Shown: positions 52,595 through 61,421, numbered from the stretch's first letter. The stretch: 64,000 nt of DNA from Anaerococcus jeddahensis (GCF_001182725.1 NZ_CWHU01000004.1:62001-126000), one strand, 5' to 3'. Numbers and translations: made by a program. The notes: generated by a model from the letters alone, not told the origin.

Positions 52595-53072
52595 TATTAT
52601 CTCCTTCTAATATATCTAAGCCATGGCCTAAAAATGGCAAAATTCCTTCGACACTTTCTGTGACAGCCTTGGGAGAGCCTGGCAAATTTATTATTAAAGA
52701 ATTATTTTTTATTCCAGAAACTGCCCTTGATAGGGCCCACATATGAGTTTTTTCTTTTGAAATTAATCTAATTGCCTCGCTTATACCTGGCGTTTGTTTT
52801 TCAATTACTTTTAAACTTGCCTCTGGTGTATTGTCCCTTTTTGAAAGTCCTGTTCCACCAGATGTTAAAATTAATTGGATATTTTCATCAACCAATTTAT
52901 TTAATTCATTTTCAATATTTTCCAAATCGTCATTAATTATAGACTTATAAACCATCTTATAATTTTCTGGCATTATTTTTTGACAAGCGTCAATGCAACC
53001 GTCCTTGTTTTCGCCAGTAGATCTGGTATCAGAAATTACCACAAAGGCGTAATTATAAATTTTCTCTTTCAT
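52581..53072 (-). CDS. mog: Molybdopterin adenylyltransferase/MoaB-like protein
   Basis: 163 residues of the MogA/MoaB fold: VISDTRSTGENKDGCID, the phosphate-binding LILTSGGTGLSKRDNTPEA and INLPGSPKAVTESVEGILP. It binds molybdopterin and probably activates it by adenylation before Mo insertion. MogA and MoaB are hard to tell apart by eye; MoaB-type is possible. It overlaps moaC by 20 bp and the MOSC gene by 14 bp. ATG at 53072. Confidence 0.87.
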   Translation of the reverse strand: MKEKIYNYAFVVISDTRSTGENKDGCIDACQKIMPENYKMVYKSIINDDLENIENELNKLVDENIQLILTSGGTGLSKRDNTPEASLKVIEKQTPGISEAIRLISKEKTHMWALSRAVSGIKNNSLIINLPGSPKAVTESVEGILPFLGHGLDILEGDNSGHH

Positions 53073-53523
53073 AAAGCCCTGATTTTCCTCCTGATTTTTT
53101 TACTAAATATATATCTTTTATGGTCATAGACTTATCAAGAGCCTTGCACATATCATAAACTGTCAAAAGTCCAGCAGAAACTCCCGTCAAAGCTTCCATT
53201 TCAACCCCAGTTTTTCCTTGGCACTTAACTTTCACCTCACAAAATAATAAATTTCCCTCAAAATTAAAATCTACATTTATTCCATTTAATAAAAGTGGAT
53301 GGGCCATTGGAATTATTGAAGATGTATTTTTTACAGCCTGGATTGCTGCAACTTGGGCAATAGCAAGGACGTCTCCCTTTTTTATTTTTTCATTTTTTAT
53401 GGCTTCTATGGTTTGATTTTTAAGTTCAATTGAACCCTTGGCTATGGCTTCTCTTTGGCTGATTTCTTTTTTTGAAATATCAACCATTTGCCCCCTGCCG
53501 TTTTTATCTAAATGCGTAAACAT
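53053..53523 (-). CDS. moaC: Cyclic pyranopterin monophosphate synthase accessory protein
   Basis: 156 residues with the standard MoaC blocks: MVDISKKEISQREAIAKG, IPMAHPLLLNGINVDF (His in the active site) and GVEMEALTGVSAGLLTVYDMCKALDK, which carries Lys/Asp near the end. With MoaA it turns GTP into cPMP. The ATG abuts the moaA TAA, and the ribosome site GGAGGA is the moaA Gly-Gly codons. Confidence 0.95.
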   Translation of the reverse strand: MFTHLDKNGRGQMVDISKKEISQREAIAKGSIELKNQTIEAIKNEKIKKGDVLAIAQVAAIQAVKNTSSIIPMAHPLLLNGINVDFNFEGNLLFCEVKVKCQGKTGVEMEALTGVSAGLLTVYDMCKALDKSMTIKDIYLVKKSGGKSGLYERENL

Positions 53524-54471
53524 TTATCCTCCTATCCTATACATAGATTCTTTTATAATTTCATTTTCCAAATGATGTCTTTGAGGCTTTTTCATAAGAG
53601 CCTCATCAATCAATTTTTCTATATCTTTATTTTCTCTTATGGCCTTTTTCAAATCTATTTGTAAATCCGAATGAAGACAAGGTCTAATTTTCCCGTCAGC
53701 TGTAAGTCTTAATCTGTTGCAAGTAGAGCAAAACTTGTGGCTTAAAGGCTCAATTAGTCCTAATGTATAATCAAAATCTGGGACCTTGTAAAGGCTTGTT
53801 GGCGAATGAGTATCAGGATTTTCTATTGGAATAAGATTCAATTTTTTTATAATCTCATCACTTGAAATGAACTTATCTTTTGAAAAATCTGCCGTCCCAC
53901 CTATTGGCATAAGCTCAATAAATCTTAATTGTAGGCCATTTTCTTTGGAAAATTTTATAAGATCATAAATTTCCCCATCATTAAATCCTTTGATTAAAAC
54001 AGTATTTATTTTTATGGCATATCCAAAATTTTTGGCGTATTTTATGGCCTCAAGAACTTTTTCCAAATCCCCGCCTTGGCTCATCATTTTATATTTTTCA
54101 GAATCTAGGCTATCAAGAGAAATATTTAATCTTTTTAGTCCATTTTCCCACAAAATTTCTGCCTTTTCTTTTAAAAAATATCCATTTGTAGTCATTGCCA
54201 AATCTTCTAATCCATCAATTTCAGCAAGCATTTTTACAAGACTTTCTACATTTTTTCTAACCAAAGGCTCGCCGCCTGTAAGTCTTATTTTTTTTATGCC
54301 TTTTTTTACAAAAATTTTGCTAATTTCATTTATCTCTTCTAAAGTCAGCATATCTTCATGATTTTTTTTACAAGAAATACCATCTGGCATACAATATTTG
54401 CACCTATAATTGCAACGGTCTGTAAGAGAAATTCTCAAATAATCTATTTTTCTTTCGTATCTATCTAGCAT
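53524..54471 (-). CDS. moaA: GTP 3',8-cyclase (radical SAM)
   Basis: 315 residues. The N-terminal radical-SAM cluster is CNYRCKYC (19-26); LTGGEPLVRK follows. The C-terminal second 4Fe-4S site is FCSTCNRLRLTADGKIRPCL, and the chain ends in the conserved Gly-Gly (MYRIGG). It makes the first intermediate of molybdopterin. It leads moaA-moaC-mog-MOSC-modABC, all overlapping or within a few bases. moaE, moaD and a full moeA are not in the window. ATG at 54471. Confidence 0.96.
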   Translation of the reverse strand: MLDRYERKIDYLRISLTDRCNYRCKYCMPDGISCKKNHEDMLTLEEINEISKIFVKKGIKKIRLTGGEPLVRKNVESLVKMLAEIDGLEDLAMTTNGYFLKEKAEILWENGLKRLNISLDSLDSEKYKMMSQGGDLEKVLEAIKYAKNFGYAIKINTVLIKGFNDGEIYDLIKFSKENGLQLRFIELMPIGGTADFSKDKFISSDEIIKKLNLIPIENPDTHSPTSLYKVPDFDYTLGLIEPLSHKFCSTCNRLRLTADGKIRPCLHSDLQIDLKKAIRENKDIEKLIDEALMKKPQRHHLENEIIKESMYRIGG

Positions 54472-54550
54472 ATAATCAACTACTTTCTATATTTATAATA
54501 TACTATTTTTTTAAAATAAAACATTTTCACAAAGTATTTCAAGAATTAAA

Positions 54551-54634
54551 ATTAAAAAATAAAAGTGAACTTGCCTAAGACAAATTTTTACCAAATAATA
54601 AAAATAAAAATTTGCCCTTTTAAAACAAGTTCAC
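54551..54634 (-). terminator. Terminator-like hairpin after second DUF3343 gene
   Basis: GTGAACTTG (minus) pairs with CAAGTTCAC, enclosing a second pair CAAATTTTTA/TAAAAATTTG; on the minus strand it is followed by TTTTATTTTTT. It lies about 80 bp before the moaA promoter region. The remainder of the 54472-54841 gap holds a short open frame of about 34 codons without a start, perhaps a gene remnant. Confidence 0.55.
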
Positions 54635-54841
54635 AATTAGCCTAAAGCATTTCTATAAAAGCTGCAATTTTTGCAATATTCATCCTATATTGTCTGAGAT
54701 TTTTTTTAAATTCATATAAGAAGGTTTTGTATTTTCTACTACAAGTCTAATAGATTTTTTAACCTGTACATTTTTATAACTTTCTTAAAAATATTTATAC
54801 AATTAGAAACTATTAAAATTCCCCTTAAAAATTTTCTTAAT

Positions 54842-55063
54842 TTATATATCTAAAACTTTTAAAATTTTATATGAAATATTTTCCTCATCGAGGATTTTTT
54901 TTATTTTTTCAAAATTTTTGCTTTCAAAGCTAAAAGCTAGACCACAGCCTGATCCAAATTCTTCTGGAACTGGGATCATCTCGCCTTTTATATTTTTATT
55001 TTTACAAAAATTTTCCATCAAAATAGCCTGGCTTGTCGTTTCAAATCCAGCAACAAGTTTCAT
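54842..55063 (-). CDS. DUF3343 putative Se/S carrier protein 2
   Basis: 73 residues starting MKLVAGFETTSQAILMENF, with PVPEEFGSGCGLAFSFESK as the family core; only one cysteine remains in GCGLA, while the paralogue at 47 kb has GCGLC. Function is assumed to be the same carrier family, perhaps serving the Mo cofactor operon beside it. ATG at 55063 with GGAGGAAAAA in front is used, four codons after an upstream ATG. Divergent from the GntR gene. Confidence 0.75.
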   Translation of the reverse strand: MKLVAGFETTSQAILMENFCKNKNIKGEMIPVPEEFGSGCGLAFSFESKNFEKIKKILDEENISYKILKVLDI

Positions 55064-55125
55064 TTTTTCCTCCATTATATCTATGTAAAGTATAACATAC
55101 CACTTTTAGTATTTCAATAAAACGA

Positions 55126-55153
55126 TTGTGCAAAAATATATTTCTGTTATAAT
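55126..55153 (+). promoter_or_regulatory. GntR gene promoter
   Basis: TTGTGC (55126-55131), 16 bp, TATAAT (55148-55153), 34 bp before the ATG. Confidence 0.6.
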
Positions 55154-55187
55154 ATTTTTATATGAAACAATTGAAAAAGAGGAATCT

Positions 55188-55901
55188 ATGAGTGAAAAAG
55201 ATAAAAATAAAGTTAAGATTAAAAAAATTAGCAGGACTTTTGTAAAAGATGAAGCTTACAATTTGCTTGCAAAAAAAATTATAAATGGAGAGCTTAAACC
55301 TTGTGAAAGACTTAGGGTTCAAGAACTTTCAGATGATTTGGGAATTTCTAGAACTCCAGTAAGAGAAGCCTTGTTACAACTTGAAAGCGAGGGGTTAGTC
55401 ATGACCAAGGCAAATCGCTGGACCATTGTTGCTCCAATTAATCCAGGCGAAGCAAAAGATATTTATCCAATAATTTATAGTTTGGAAGAGCTTGCTCTTA
55501 TTGAATCTTTCGAAAAAATCGATGAAAAATTTTTAGAAAAGATCGAAGATTTAAATGAAGATATTAAATATTTTCACAGAAAAAATGACCAAATAAAAAC
55601 TATAAAAAAAGACAATGAATTCCACAACGCTTTTATTGAACTTTCTGGAAATGTAGAAATAAAACCAATAGTCGACAAGCTCAAAAGAAGAGTTGAAAGA
55701 ATGGAAATTTATTTTTTTGAAACAGGCGAAGAAAATTTCACAACTTACAATGAGCATATGGATATAATTAACGCCTTAAAAGAAAAAAATCTTGAAAAAG
55801 CAAGAGCTGCACTTGTAAAAAATTGGCAATCAACAATAGATACCATAGAAAATCTTTCCAAAGATATGGAATTTAAAGATCTAGAAGATCAAATAAAATA
55901 A
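55188..55901 (+). CDS. GntR-family transcriptional regulator with FCD domain
   Basis: 237 residues. The winged helix (about 14-75) has LRVQELSDDLGISRTPVREALLQLESEGL; the all-helical FCD ligand domain follows (SLEELALIESFE, NEFHNAFIELSGN with metal-type His, and NEHMDIINALKEKN). FadR/FCD regulators respond to small organic acids. Its position between the Mo/Se gene blocks suggests it may control the purine or cofactor genes, but this is a guess from location. ATG at 55188 with AAGAGG in front; the frame is open upstream to 55128, which covers the promoter. Its terminator is split by element D. Confidence 0.85.
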   Translation: MSEKDKNKVKIKKISRTFVKDEAYNLLAKKIINGELKPCERLRVQELSDDLGISRTPVREALLQLESEGLVMTKANRWTIVAPINPGEAKDIYPIIYSLEELALIESFEKIDEKFLEKIEDLNEDIKYFHRKNDQIKTIKKDNEFHNAFIELSGNVEIKPIVDKLKRRVERMEIYFFETGEENFTTYNEHMDIINALKEKNLEKARAALVKNWQSTIDTIENLSKDMEFKDLEDQIK

Positions 55902-56240
55902 GGACTTTTAAAAAGTCCCAGAGCGTAGACAGAGTCTAATTATTAAGAATTATTAGTAATTTAGAATTAAATTACTAATAACCCATCTCGACTAGATAAA
56001 TGTGCACTGATTTTGCACATTTATCTCTAAAACTAAGTGATAAATCACGAATGAGTTTGCGAAGCAAAGGTGTTTTAGTGCGAGTGAAACGAACGCACGG
56101 AGAGATCTCGTGAGATTTCTCGACTCACTACGTACGATAAATCGGGATAAACAACCGAATAAACGGTTGTTTATCTGCTCGAAATGGGAAAATTTTTAGT
56201 TTGTAAACAGACTGAGGACTTTTGAAAAGTCCTTTTTTTT
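55902..56240. repeat. Hairpin-chain inverted-repeat element D with flanking terminator copies
   Basis: Terminal repeats CAGAGCGTAGACAGAG (55919-55934) and TTTGTAAACAGACTG (56200-56214) bound 296 bp. Inside are GATAAATGTGCA/TGCACATTTATC, a GTGATAAATCAC hairpin, GTTTGCGAAGCAAA, GGAGAGATCTCGTGAGATTTC and GATAAACAACCG/CGGTTGTTTATC. The left flank GGACTTTTAAAAAGTCC starts at the GntR stop codon; the right flank AGGACTTTTGAAAAGTCC is followed by T8. So the GntR terminator is present twice, once on each side. No gene in this 344 bp gap. Confidence 0.85.
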
Positions 56241-56245
56241 ACATT

Positions 56246-57427
56246 TTAAATCAAAAATTCTTTTGGCAAATCGTGTCTTGCGAAATTTAAAATTGAAATA
56301 CTGTAGGAATAGGCTCCTGCATTTGTAATTTTTAAAATATCTCCAATATCTGCCTTTTTTAATTCAATATCTCTTGCCAATAAATCAAGACTTGTGCACA
56401 AGTGACCACCAATATCAACTCTTTCTTTCTCCAAAGAATCTCCAATAATTTCAAATTCACATTGATTAATACCTGTATAAAGTGGCTCAAAGGCTCTTTC
56501 ACATTCTTTGCCCAAGGCATCTTTCAACATTTCTTTCATTGAAGCCTTAACAAAACCATTCATGGCATTTTTTACTACAAGATAGGTTTTTCCTTGGGAA
56601 TATTTCTTGTCAATTACAGGTGTATAGTAGGTCCCTGAATTCATCACCAAAAATCTTCCGCTTTCAATTAAAAATTTTACCCCAAGTTCTCTTTCATTTT
56701 TTTCATACATATCTTTCATGGTCTTTGCCAAAATATCCAAGTCCACATCTTTTTCATTTTTCTTATCATATGAAACGCCAATTCCTGAACCAAAATTTAT
56801 AAATTTTAAATCTACAAAGTCGAGTTTTGAAAATTTTACTGCCAAATCATAGGTATTTTTGTAGTAATTTGAAAGAAGATTTGTATCAAGAATTTGACTT
56901 TGAACGTGAACGTGAAGACCTACAAGTTTTAAATTTTTATAGGTCCAAGAAAAATCAAAAATTTTATCCTCATCAACACCAAATTTACTTGGATGGGCTT
57001 TTTTATCCTTCATAGAATAATTTGGATTAATTCTCAAACCAATTTCTAAAATTTCCCCGTGTTTTTTTGCCAAATCATCTATCAAATCAAGCTCGTGGAA
57101 AGAATCTGCTATAAAGATACACTTACCCCAAGCTTTTTTTAAATCTTCCATTGTTTTTCCTGGAGCAGAATAATAAATATGATTTTTTTCCATACCCGCT
57201 TCAATCGACATTAAAACTTCATTACTTGATGCAGCATCTGAACCAATTCCATTTTCCTTTATTGTTTTTATTACCGGCATAAAGGGATTTGCCTTTATTG
57301 AATATAAAAATTCAATATTTTCAAATTTTTCCTTTAAAATCTTACAAGATTTGTCAATAATATCCTTTTTATAAATATAACAAGGAGCATTTTCTCTTAC
57401 AAATTCATTAATATTTTTTTCTACCAT
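56246..57427 (-). CDS. LysA/ornithine-decarboxylase-family (group IV) PLP decarboxylase
   Basis: 393 residues. The PLP lysine is in FLYSIKANPF (about Lys44), HVHVQSQ replaces the usual HxHxGSQ, FGSGIGV replaces the GGG loop, and the C-terminal cysteine is in GGHLCTSLDLLARD with the PLP-contacting tyrosine in TNAGAYSYS. This CTxxDxLA form is closer to decarboxylases of specialised or polyamine pathways than to ordinary diaminopimelate decarboxylase. With the pot operon just downstream, a role in polyamine metabolism (for example carboxynorspermidine-like substrates) is reasonable, but the substrate is open. ATG at 57427. Confidence 0.7.
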   Translation of the reverse strand: MVEKNINEFVRENAPCYIYKKDIIDKSCKILKEKFENIEFLYSIKANPFMPVIKTIKENGIGSDAASSNEVLMSIEAGMEKNHIYYSAPGKTMEDLKKAWGKCIFIADSFHELDLIDDLAKKHGEILEIGLRINPNYSMKDKKAHPSKFGVDEDKIFDFSWTYKNLKLVGLHVHVQSQILDTNLLSNYYKNTYDLAVKFSKLDFVDLKFINFGSGIGVSYDKKNEKDVDLDILAKTMKDMYEKNERELGVKFLIESGRFLVMNSGTYYTPVIDKKYSQGKTYLVVKNAMNGFVKASMKEMLKDALGKECERAFEPLYTGINQCEFEIIGDSLEKERVDIGGHLCTSLDLLARDIELKKADIGDILKITNAGAYSYSISILNFARHDLPKEFLI

Positions 57428-57504
57428 ATTTTTCTCCTATTTTTATGAAAACCTTTCTTATCAATTCAAATTTACTTCTTTAATTTATTATACAATAAAT
57501 TAAT

Positions 57505-57547
57505 TAAAAAAATCCTTGAAAACTTACTATCTAGCAAATTTTCAAGG
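57505..57547 (-). terminator. Terminator of the pot operon
   Basis: CCTTGAAAA and TTTTCAAGG (loop about 16) just after the potD stop, followed on the minus strand by ATTTTTTT. Confidence 0.8.
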
Positions 57548-57552
57548 AAAAA

Positions 57553-58632
57553 TTAATCTGCTTGAGGTGATATTTTTAAATCCAAAAACAAATCATTGTA
57601 TAAAATTGTTGTTTCCTTGCCCAAATTTTTGAAAACTTCTAATTTATCTATATCTTCATCGTCTGGATACAAGGTCTTATCATTTCTTGCTTCTTTGTCA
57701 ATATATTTCATTGCCTTTTTGTTTGGAGTTGGATACCTAACATAATCAGCGTTTTTTACGGCAACTTCTGGTCTTAATAGATAATTTATAAGAGCGTAGG
57801 CTCCCTCGGTATTTTTTGAGGTTTTTGGAATAACCATGGTGTCAAACCAAATGTTTGATCCTTCTTTTGGAATTGTGTAGGAAAGATTTGGATTTATAGA
57901 CTCTGCCATTGAAGCTTCTCCTGAAAATGTAATTGCTATATCAGCCTCTTCTTGGACCATATACATTCTTATTTCATCGGCAAGAATTGCCTTTACATTT
58001 TTCATAAAACCAACCAATTCATCCTTGGTTTGTCTTAAAACTTTTTCATCTTTTTCATTTATGGATTTTCCTTCTGCCAAAAGTCCAATCCCTAAAGTTT
58101 CTCTTGCCCCATCAAAAGATAAAACTTCTCCTTCAAATTTTTTATCCCACAAATTTTTCCAAGATGAAAAATCTTCTTTTTTGTATTTTTTATTGTTATA
58201 AATTATACCAAAAGATCCCCAAAAATATGGAATTGAATATTGGTTGTTGGGATCATAGGATAAATTTAAAAATCTTTGGTCAATATTATCAAGGCCCTTT
58301 ATTTTTTCGTGATCTAATTTTTTTAAAAGTTTTTTATCCCTCATCATTTCAACCGTATATTCTGAAGGAAATGCCAAATCATAGGAAGTTTTTCCCTGCT
58401 CAACTTTTGCCATCATGGCCTCGTTTGAATCGAAAGTTTCATAAATTACGTGATAGCCTGTCTCTTTTTCAAAATCTTTTATAATTTCAGGGTCAATATA
58501 ATCGCCCCAATTATAAAAATAAATATTTTTTGAATCTTGATCTTTTTCTTTTGCATTTAATTTTTTTTGTCCCAAAAATAAAAGAAGGCAAAGGGCCAAA
58601 ATTCCTATAAAAAATTTATAAACCTTGTTCAT
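57553..58632 (-). CDS. potD: Spermidine/putrescine ABC transporter substrate-binding protein
   Basis: 359 residues. A hydrophobic signal (FFIGILALCLLLFLGQKK) precedes the mature protein, which has IYFYNWGDYIDPEIIKDFEK and YDLAFPSEYTVEMMRDKKLL of PotD-type proteins; it is not a clear lipoprotein. It binds extracellular polyamines for PotABC. Its ATG overlaps the potC stop (ATGA). Last gene of potA-potB-potC-potD. Polyamine choice (putrescine or spermidine) cannot be read from the sequence. Confidence 0.88.
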   Translation of the reverse strand: MNKVYKFFIGILALCLLLFLGQKKLNAKEKDQDSKNIYFYNWGDYIDPEIIKDFEKETGYHVIYETFDSNEAMMAKVEQGKTSYDLAFPSEYTVEMMRDKKLLKKLDHEKIKGLDNIDQRFLNLSYDPNNQYSIPYFWGSFGIIYNNKKYKKEDFSSWKNLWDKKFEGEVLSFDGARETLGIGLLAEGKSINEKDEKVLRQTKDELVGFMKNVKAILADEIRMYMVQEEADIAITFSGEASMAESINPNLSYTIPKEGSNIWFDTMVIPKTSKNTEGAYALINYLLRPEVAVKNADYVRYPTPNKKAMKYIDKEARNDKTLYPDDEDIDKLEVFKNLGKETTILYNDLFLDLKISPQAD

Positions 58633-59426
58633 CTTGCCCTCCTTTTTTCTTCTCTACTTTGTATAAGATAATAGCCTATTGCCAAAATCAAGGACAAAAT
58701 AAAAATCATTGAAGATAGGGCGTTAATTTCTAGAGAAATTCCTGTTCTAACCCTTGAATAAATTTCAACAGAAAGAGTAGAAAATCCTGATCCTGTTACA
58801 AAAAATGTAACTGCAAAATCATCCAAAGAATAAGTAAGAGCCATAAAAAATCCTGCAAATATTCCGCTTGCAATATTTGGAAGGATAATTTTATTTAAAA
58901 TTGTAATATCATTTGCTCCCAAATCTTCCGCAGCCTTCATCATATCAGAATTTAGGGCATAAAGTCTTGGAAGAACCATCAAAACCACAATTGGAATTGA
59001 AAAGGCAATATGGGAGAGCAAAACCGAGTAAAAACCCATGGGAATTTTTAATAAAAAAGAAAATAAAATCAAAAATGATGCTCCCATCATTACATCTGGC
59101 AAAACCATCAAAACTGAATTTAGACCTAAAACTTTCTTTTTTAAATTTTTATCTCTCATATAATAAATTGAAATCGCACCAAGCGTTCCAATAATTGTTG
59201 CAATTAAAGACGACAAAAGTCCAATTATTAGGGTATTTATTACAATATTTATAAGCCTTTCGTCTTCAAAAACTTTTTTATAATATTTTAATGTAAAGCT
59301 TTCAAAAACATTCATATTTCCCCCGCTATTAAATGAATAAAAAATCAAGTAAATAAGAGGCAAATACATTATTATAAAGACAAAAAATAAATATAAATTT
59401 CCAAGCCTATTTTTTTTATTTTCCAT
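58629..59426 (-). CDS. potC: Spermidine/putrescine ABC transporter permease
   Basis: 265 residues, six membrane segments, with the coupling loop AAEDLGANDITILNKIILPN. It is the second channel subunit of the polyamine importer. It overlaps potB by 11 bp and potD by 4 bp. ATG at 59426 behind AAGGCGG. Confidence 0.9.
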   Translation of the reverse strand: MENKKNRLGNLYLFFVFIIMYLPLIYLIFYSFNSGGNMNVFESFTLKYYKKVFEDERLINIVINTLIIGLLSSLIATIIGTLGAISIYYMRDKNLKKKVLGLNSVLMVLPDVMMGASFLILFSFLLKIPMGFYSVLLSHIAFSIPIVVLMVLPRLYALNSDMMKAAEDLGANDITILNKIILPNIASGIFAGFFMALTYSLDDFAVTFFVTGSGFSTLSVEIYSRVRTGISLEINALSSMIFILSLILAIGYYLIQSREEKRRAR

Positions 59427-60213
59427 TTTTGACCGCCTTTTTATTTAAAATAGAAATAACTGCAAACATCATAAAAATTAAAACAAGGCCAATGGTTGAT
59501 CCCATGCCCCAATTTTGAGTAACCAAATAATGCTCTTCGACTGCAGTTCCCAAGGTTATAATTTTATTTCCTCCAATAATTCTTGTTATAAGAAAAAGTG
59601 AAAGAGAAGGAATAAAAACTGCTTGACTTGCTGCCATTACTCCATCCATAGAAAGGGGAATGATTATTTTTCTAAAAGTTTGAAACTTACTTGCTCCCAA
59701 ATCTTCGCTTGCAATTATATATTCATTTGGAATAGAATCAATCGCCCTAAAAATTGGAATTATCATAAAGGGAAGTTCGACGTAGGAAGCAACCAAAATA
59801 AAGGCAGGATTTGTAAACAAAATCCCCTCACTTGCAAGTCCCAAAAATCCCATAATGCTTCCATTTTTATTAAAAAGTCCAATAAAAGCGTAGGCCTTTA
59901 AAACCAAATTTATCCAAGTTGGAAGAATTACCAAAAGCAAGATAAAGTCTTTGTGCTTGGTCTTGGATAAAAAATACGAAAATGGATAGGCCCACAAAAG
60001 TGTAAAGGTAGTTATCAAAAATGCAGTTAAAATAGAATTGAAGGTCATAATCATATAATTTTTATTTGAAAAATAGGAAATGTAATTGTTTAAAGTAAAA
60101 TTTCCATAAATATCAAAAAATGATTGGTAAACCAATAGAAGGATTGGAGCAATTATAAAAATTAAAATCCAAATATAATAAATAGCTGATAATTTTTGGT
60201 ATTTTTTAGCCAT
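59416..60213 (-). CDS. potB: Spermidine/putrescine ABC transporter permease
   Basis: 265 residues from [10 protein letters not shown], six membrane segments, coupling loop [20 protein letters not shown]. The frame is open upstream to 60303, but that part lies inside potA. ATG at 60213, six bases after GGAG and overlapping the potA stop, is the natural start; an adjacent ATG at 60216 is possible. Pairs with PotC to form the channel. Confidence 0.9.
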   Translation of the reverse strand: MAKKYQKLSAIYYIWILIFIIAPILLLVYQSFFDIYGNFTLNNYISYFSNKNYMIMTFNSILTAFLITTFTLLWAYPFSYFLSKTKHKDFILLLVILPTWINLVLKAYAFIGLFNKNGSIMGFLGLASEGILFTNPAFILVASYVELPFMIIPIFRAIDSIPNEYIIASEDLGASKFQTFRKIIIPLSMDGVMAASQAVFIPSLSLFLITRIIGGNKIITLGTAVEEHYLVTQNWGMGSTIGLVLIFMMFAVISILNKKAVKNGK

Positions 60214-61318
60214 CATCTTCTCCAATCGCATATTTTTCAATTCTTTTATCAAAATCATCCTCGCTTTCGTTATAACGCATAACGTGGATGTTGTCAGCAT
60301 CAATTTTTATTCCAATATCATCGCCTTCTTCAAAAGTTCTTGTTGTGTGAATTTTCCACCTAAAATCAGAAGAATCAAAACAAATTAATTCATTAAAAAC
60401 TCCCCTGTACAAAATATTATCAATATTTACAACAATATCAGCATCATCAACTGACACAAGATTTATATCTTCAGGCCTAATTACAACCTCAACCCTTTCA
60501 TTTTTATTTATTCCAGCATCAGAGCAAGCGAAAGTTTTATTTGCAAATTCAACCTTATAATCATCAACCATTCTTGCTTTTAAAATATTACTTTCACCAA
60601 TAAACTGAGCAACATAGCGATTGATTGGTTCATCGTAAATATCTTTTGGGCTTCCTTGTTGAACAATTTCTCCCTTATCCATTACAAAAATCCAATCGCT
60701 CATGGCAAGAGCTTCTTCTTGATCGTGAGTTACAAAAACAAAAGTAATCCCAAGCTCCCATTGCAAATCACGAAGCAAAACTTGCATAGATTTACGAAGC
60801 TTCATATCAAGAGCAGACAAGGGCTCGTCGAGTAAAAGAACATCAGGTTTATTTACAAGAGCGCGAGCTATGGCAACTCTTTGCTTTTGCCCACCAGACA
60901 TTTGAGAAACCTCACGTTTTTCAAAACCAGACAAATTCACCATATCAAGAGCCTTTTCAACTTCTTTTTTTATAATTTTTTTGTCAGTTTTTTTGATTTC
61001 AAGACCAAAAGCCACATTATCAAAAACATTCATATGAGGAAAAAGAGAATAATTTTGAAAAACCGTATTAACCTTTCTCTTACTTGCAGGAATATCCAAA
61101 ACATTTTCTCCATTAATATAAATCTCACCAGAATTTGCTTCCAAAAAGCCTGCAATAAGATTTAAAATTGTAGTTTTCCCACAACCAGAAGGCCCCAAAA
61201 GCGTATAAAATTTCCCCTTCTCAAGCTCCAAATCAACCGATTTTAAAATCATTTCATCATCAAAAGACTTAGAAACATTCTTTAAAACTACAGAATATTT
61301 ATCTAAATTTTCACACAC
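60206..61318 (-). CDS. potA: Spermidine/putrescine ABC transporter ATP-binding protein
   Basis: 370 residues. Walker [17 protein letters not shown] (about 38-53), signature [15 protein letters not shown], Walker [14 protein letters not shown] and His-loop [11 protein letters not shown] are complete; a TOBE-type C-terminal domain follows (from about 250). It energises polyamine import and heads potABCD. The start is GTG at 61318 behind GGGGGTGG. A -10 TATACT lies 29 bp upstream (61352-61347) without a strong -35 box. Confidence 0.92.
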   Translation of the reverse strand: MCENLDKYSVVLKNVSKSFDDEMILKSVDLELEKGKFYTLLGPSGCGKTTILNLIAGFLEANSGEIYINGENVLDIPASKRKVNTVFQNYSLFPHMNVFDNVAFGLEIKKTDKKIIKKEVEKALDMVNLSGFEKREVSQMSGGQKQRVAIARALVNKPDVLLLDEPLSALDMKLRKSMQVLLRDLQWELGITFVFVTHDQEEALAMSDWIFVMDKGEIVQQGSPKDIYDEPINRYVAQFIGESNILKARMVDDYKVEFANKTFACSDAGINKNERVEVVIRPEDINLVSVDDADIVVNIDNILYRGVFNELICFDSSDFRWKIHTTRTFEEGDDIGIKIDADNIHVMRYNESEDDFDKRIEKYAIGEDDG

Positions 61319-61396
61319 AAGACCACCCCCATTAATTACAATTAAAAGTATAACATAAAAAAATAAAAAACACTCACAATATCCAAATTTTTAAGC

Positions 61397-61421
61397 TTTT
61401 ATCTTTAATATAAAGATAAAA
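61397..61421. other. Palindrome over the histidine kinase stop codon
   Basis: TTTTATCTTTA, loop ATA, TAAAGATAAAA: an 11 bp perfect stem covering the end of the kinase gene at 61405. Its T content on both sides is weak, so termination is only possible, not clear. Confidence 0.4.

Noticed and set aside
54642..54743. 34-codon open frame on the minus strand (ends KIAAFIEML)
   Set aside because: No start codon at its beginning, no ribosome site and no recognised family; at most a remnant, so not reported as a gene.
54472..54841. Moco riboswitch before moaA
   Set aside because: The GC-rich Moco RNA motif is not visible; the inverted repeat there is better explained as a terminator for the preceding DUF3343 gene.
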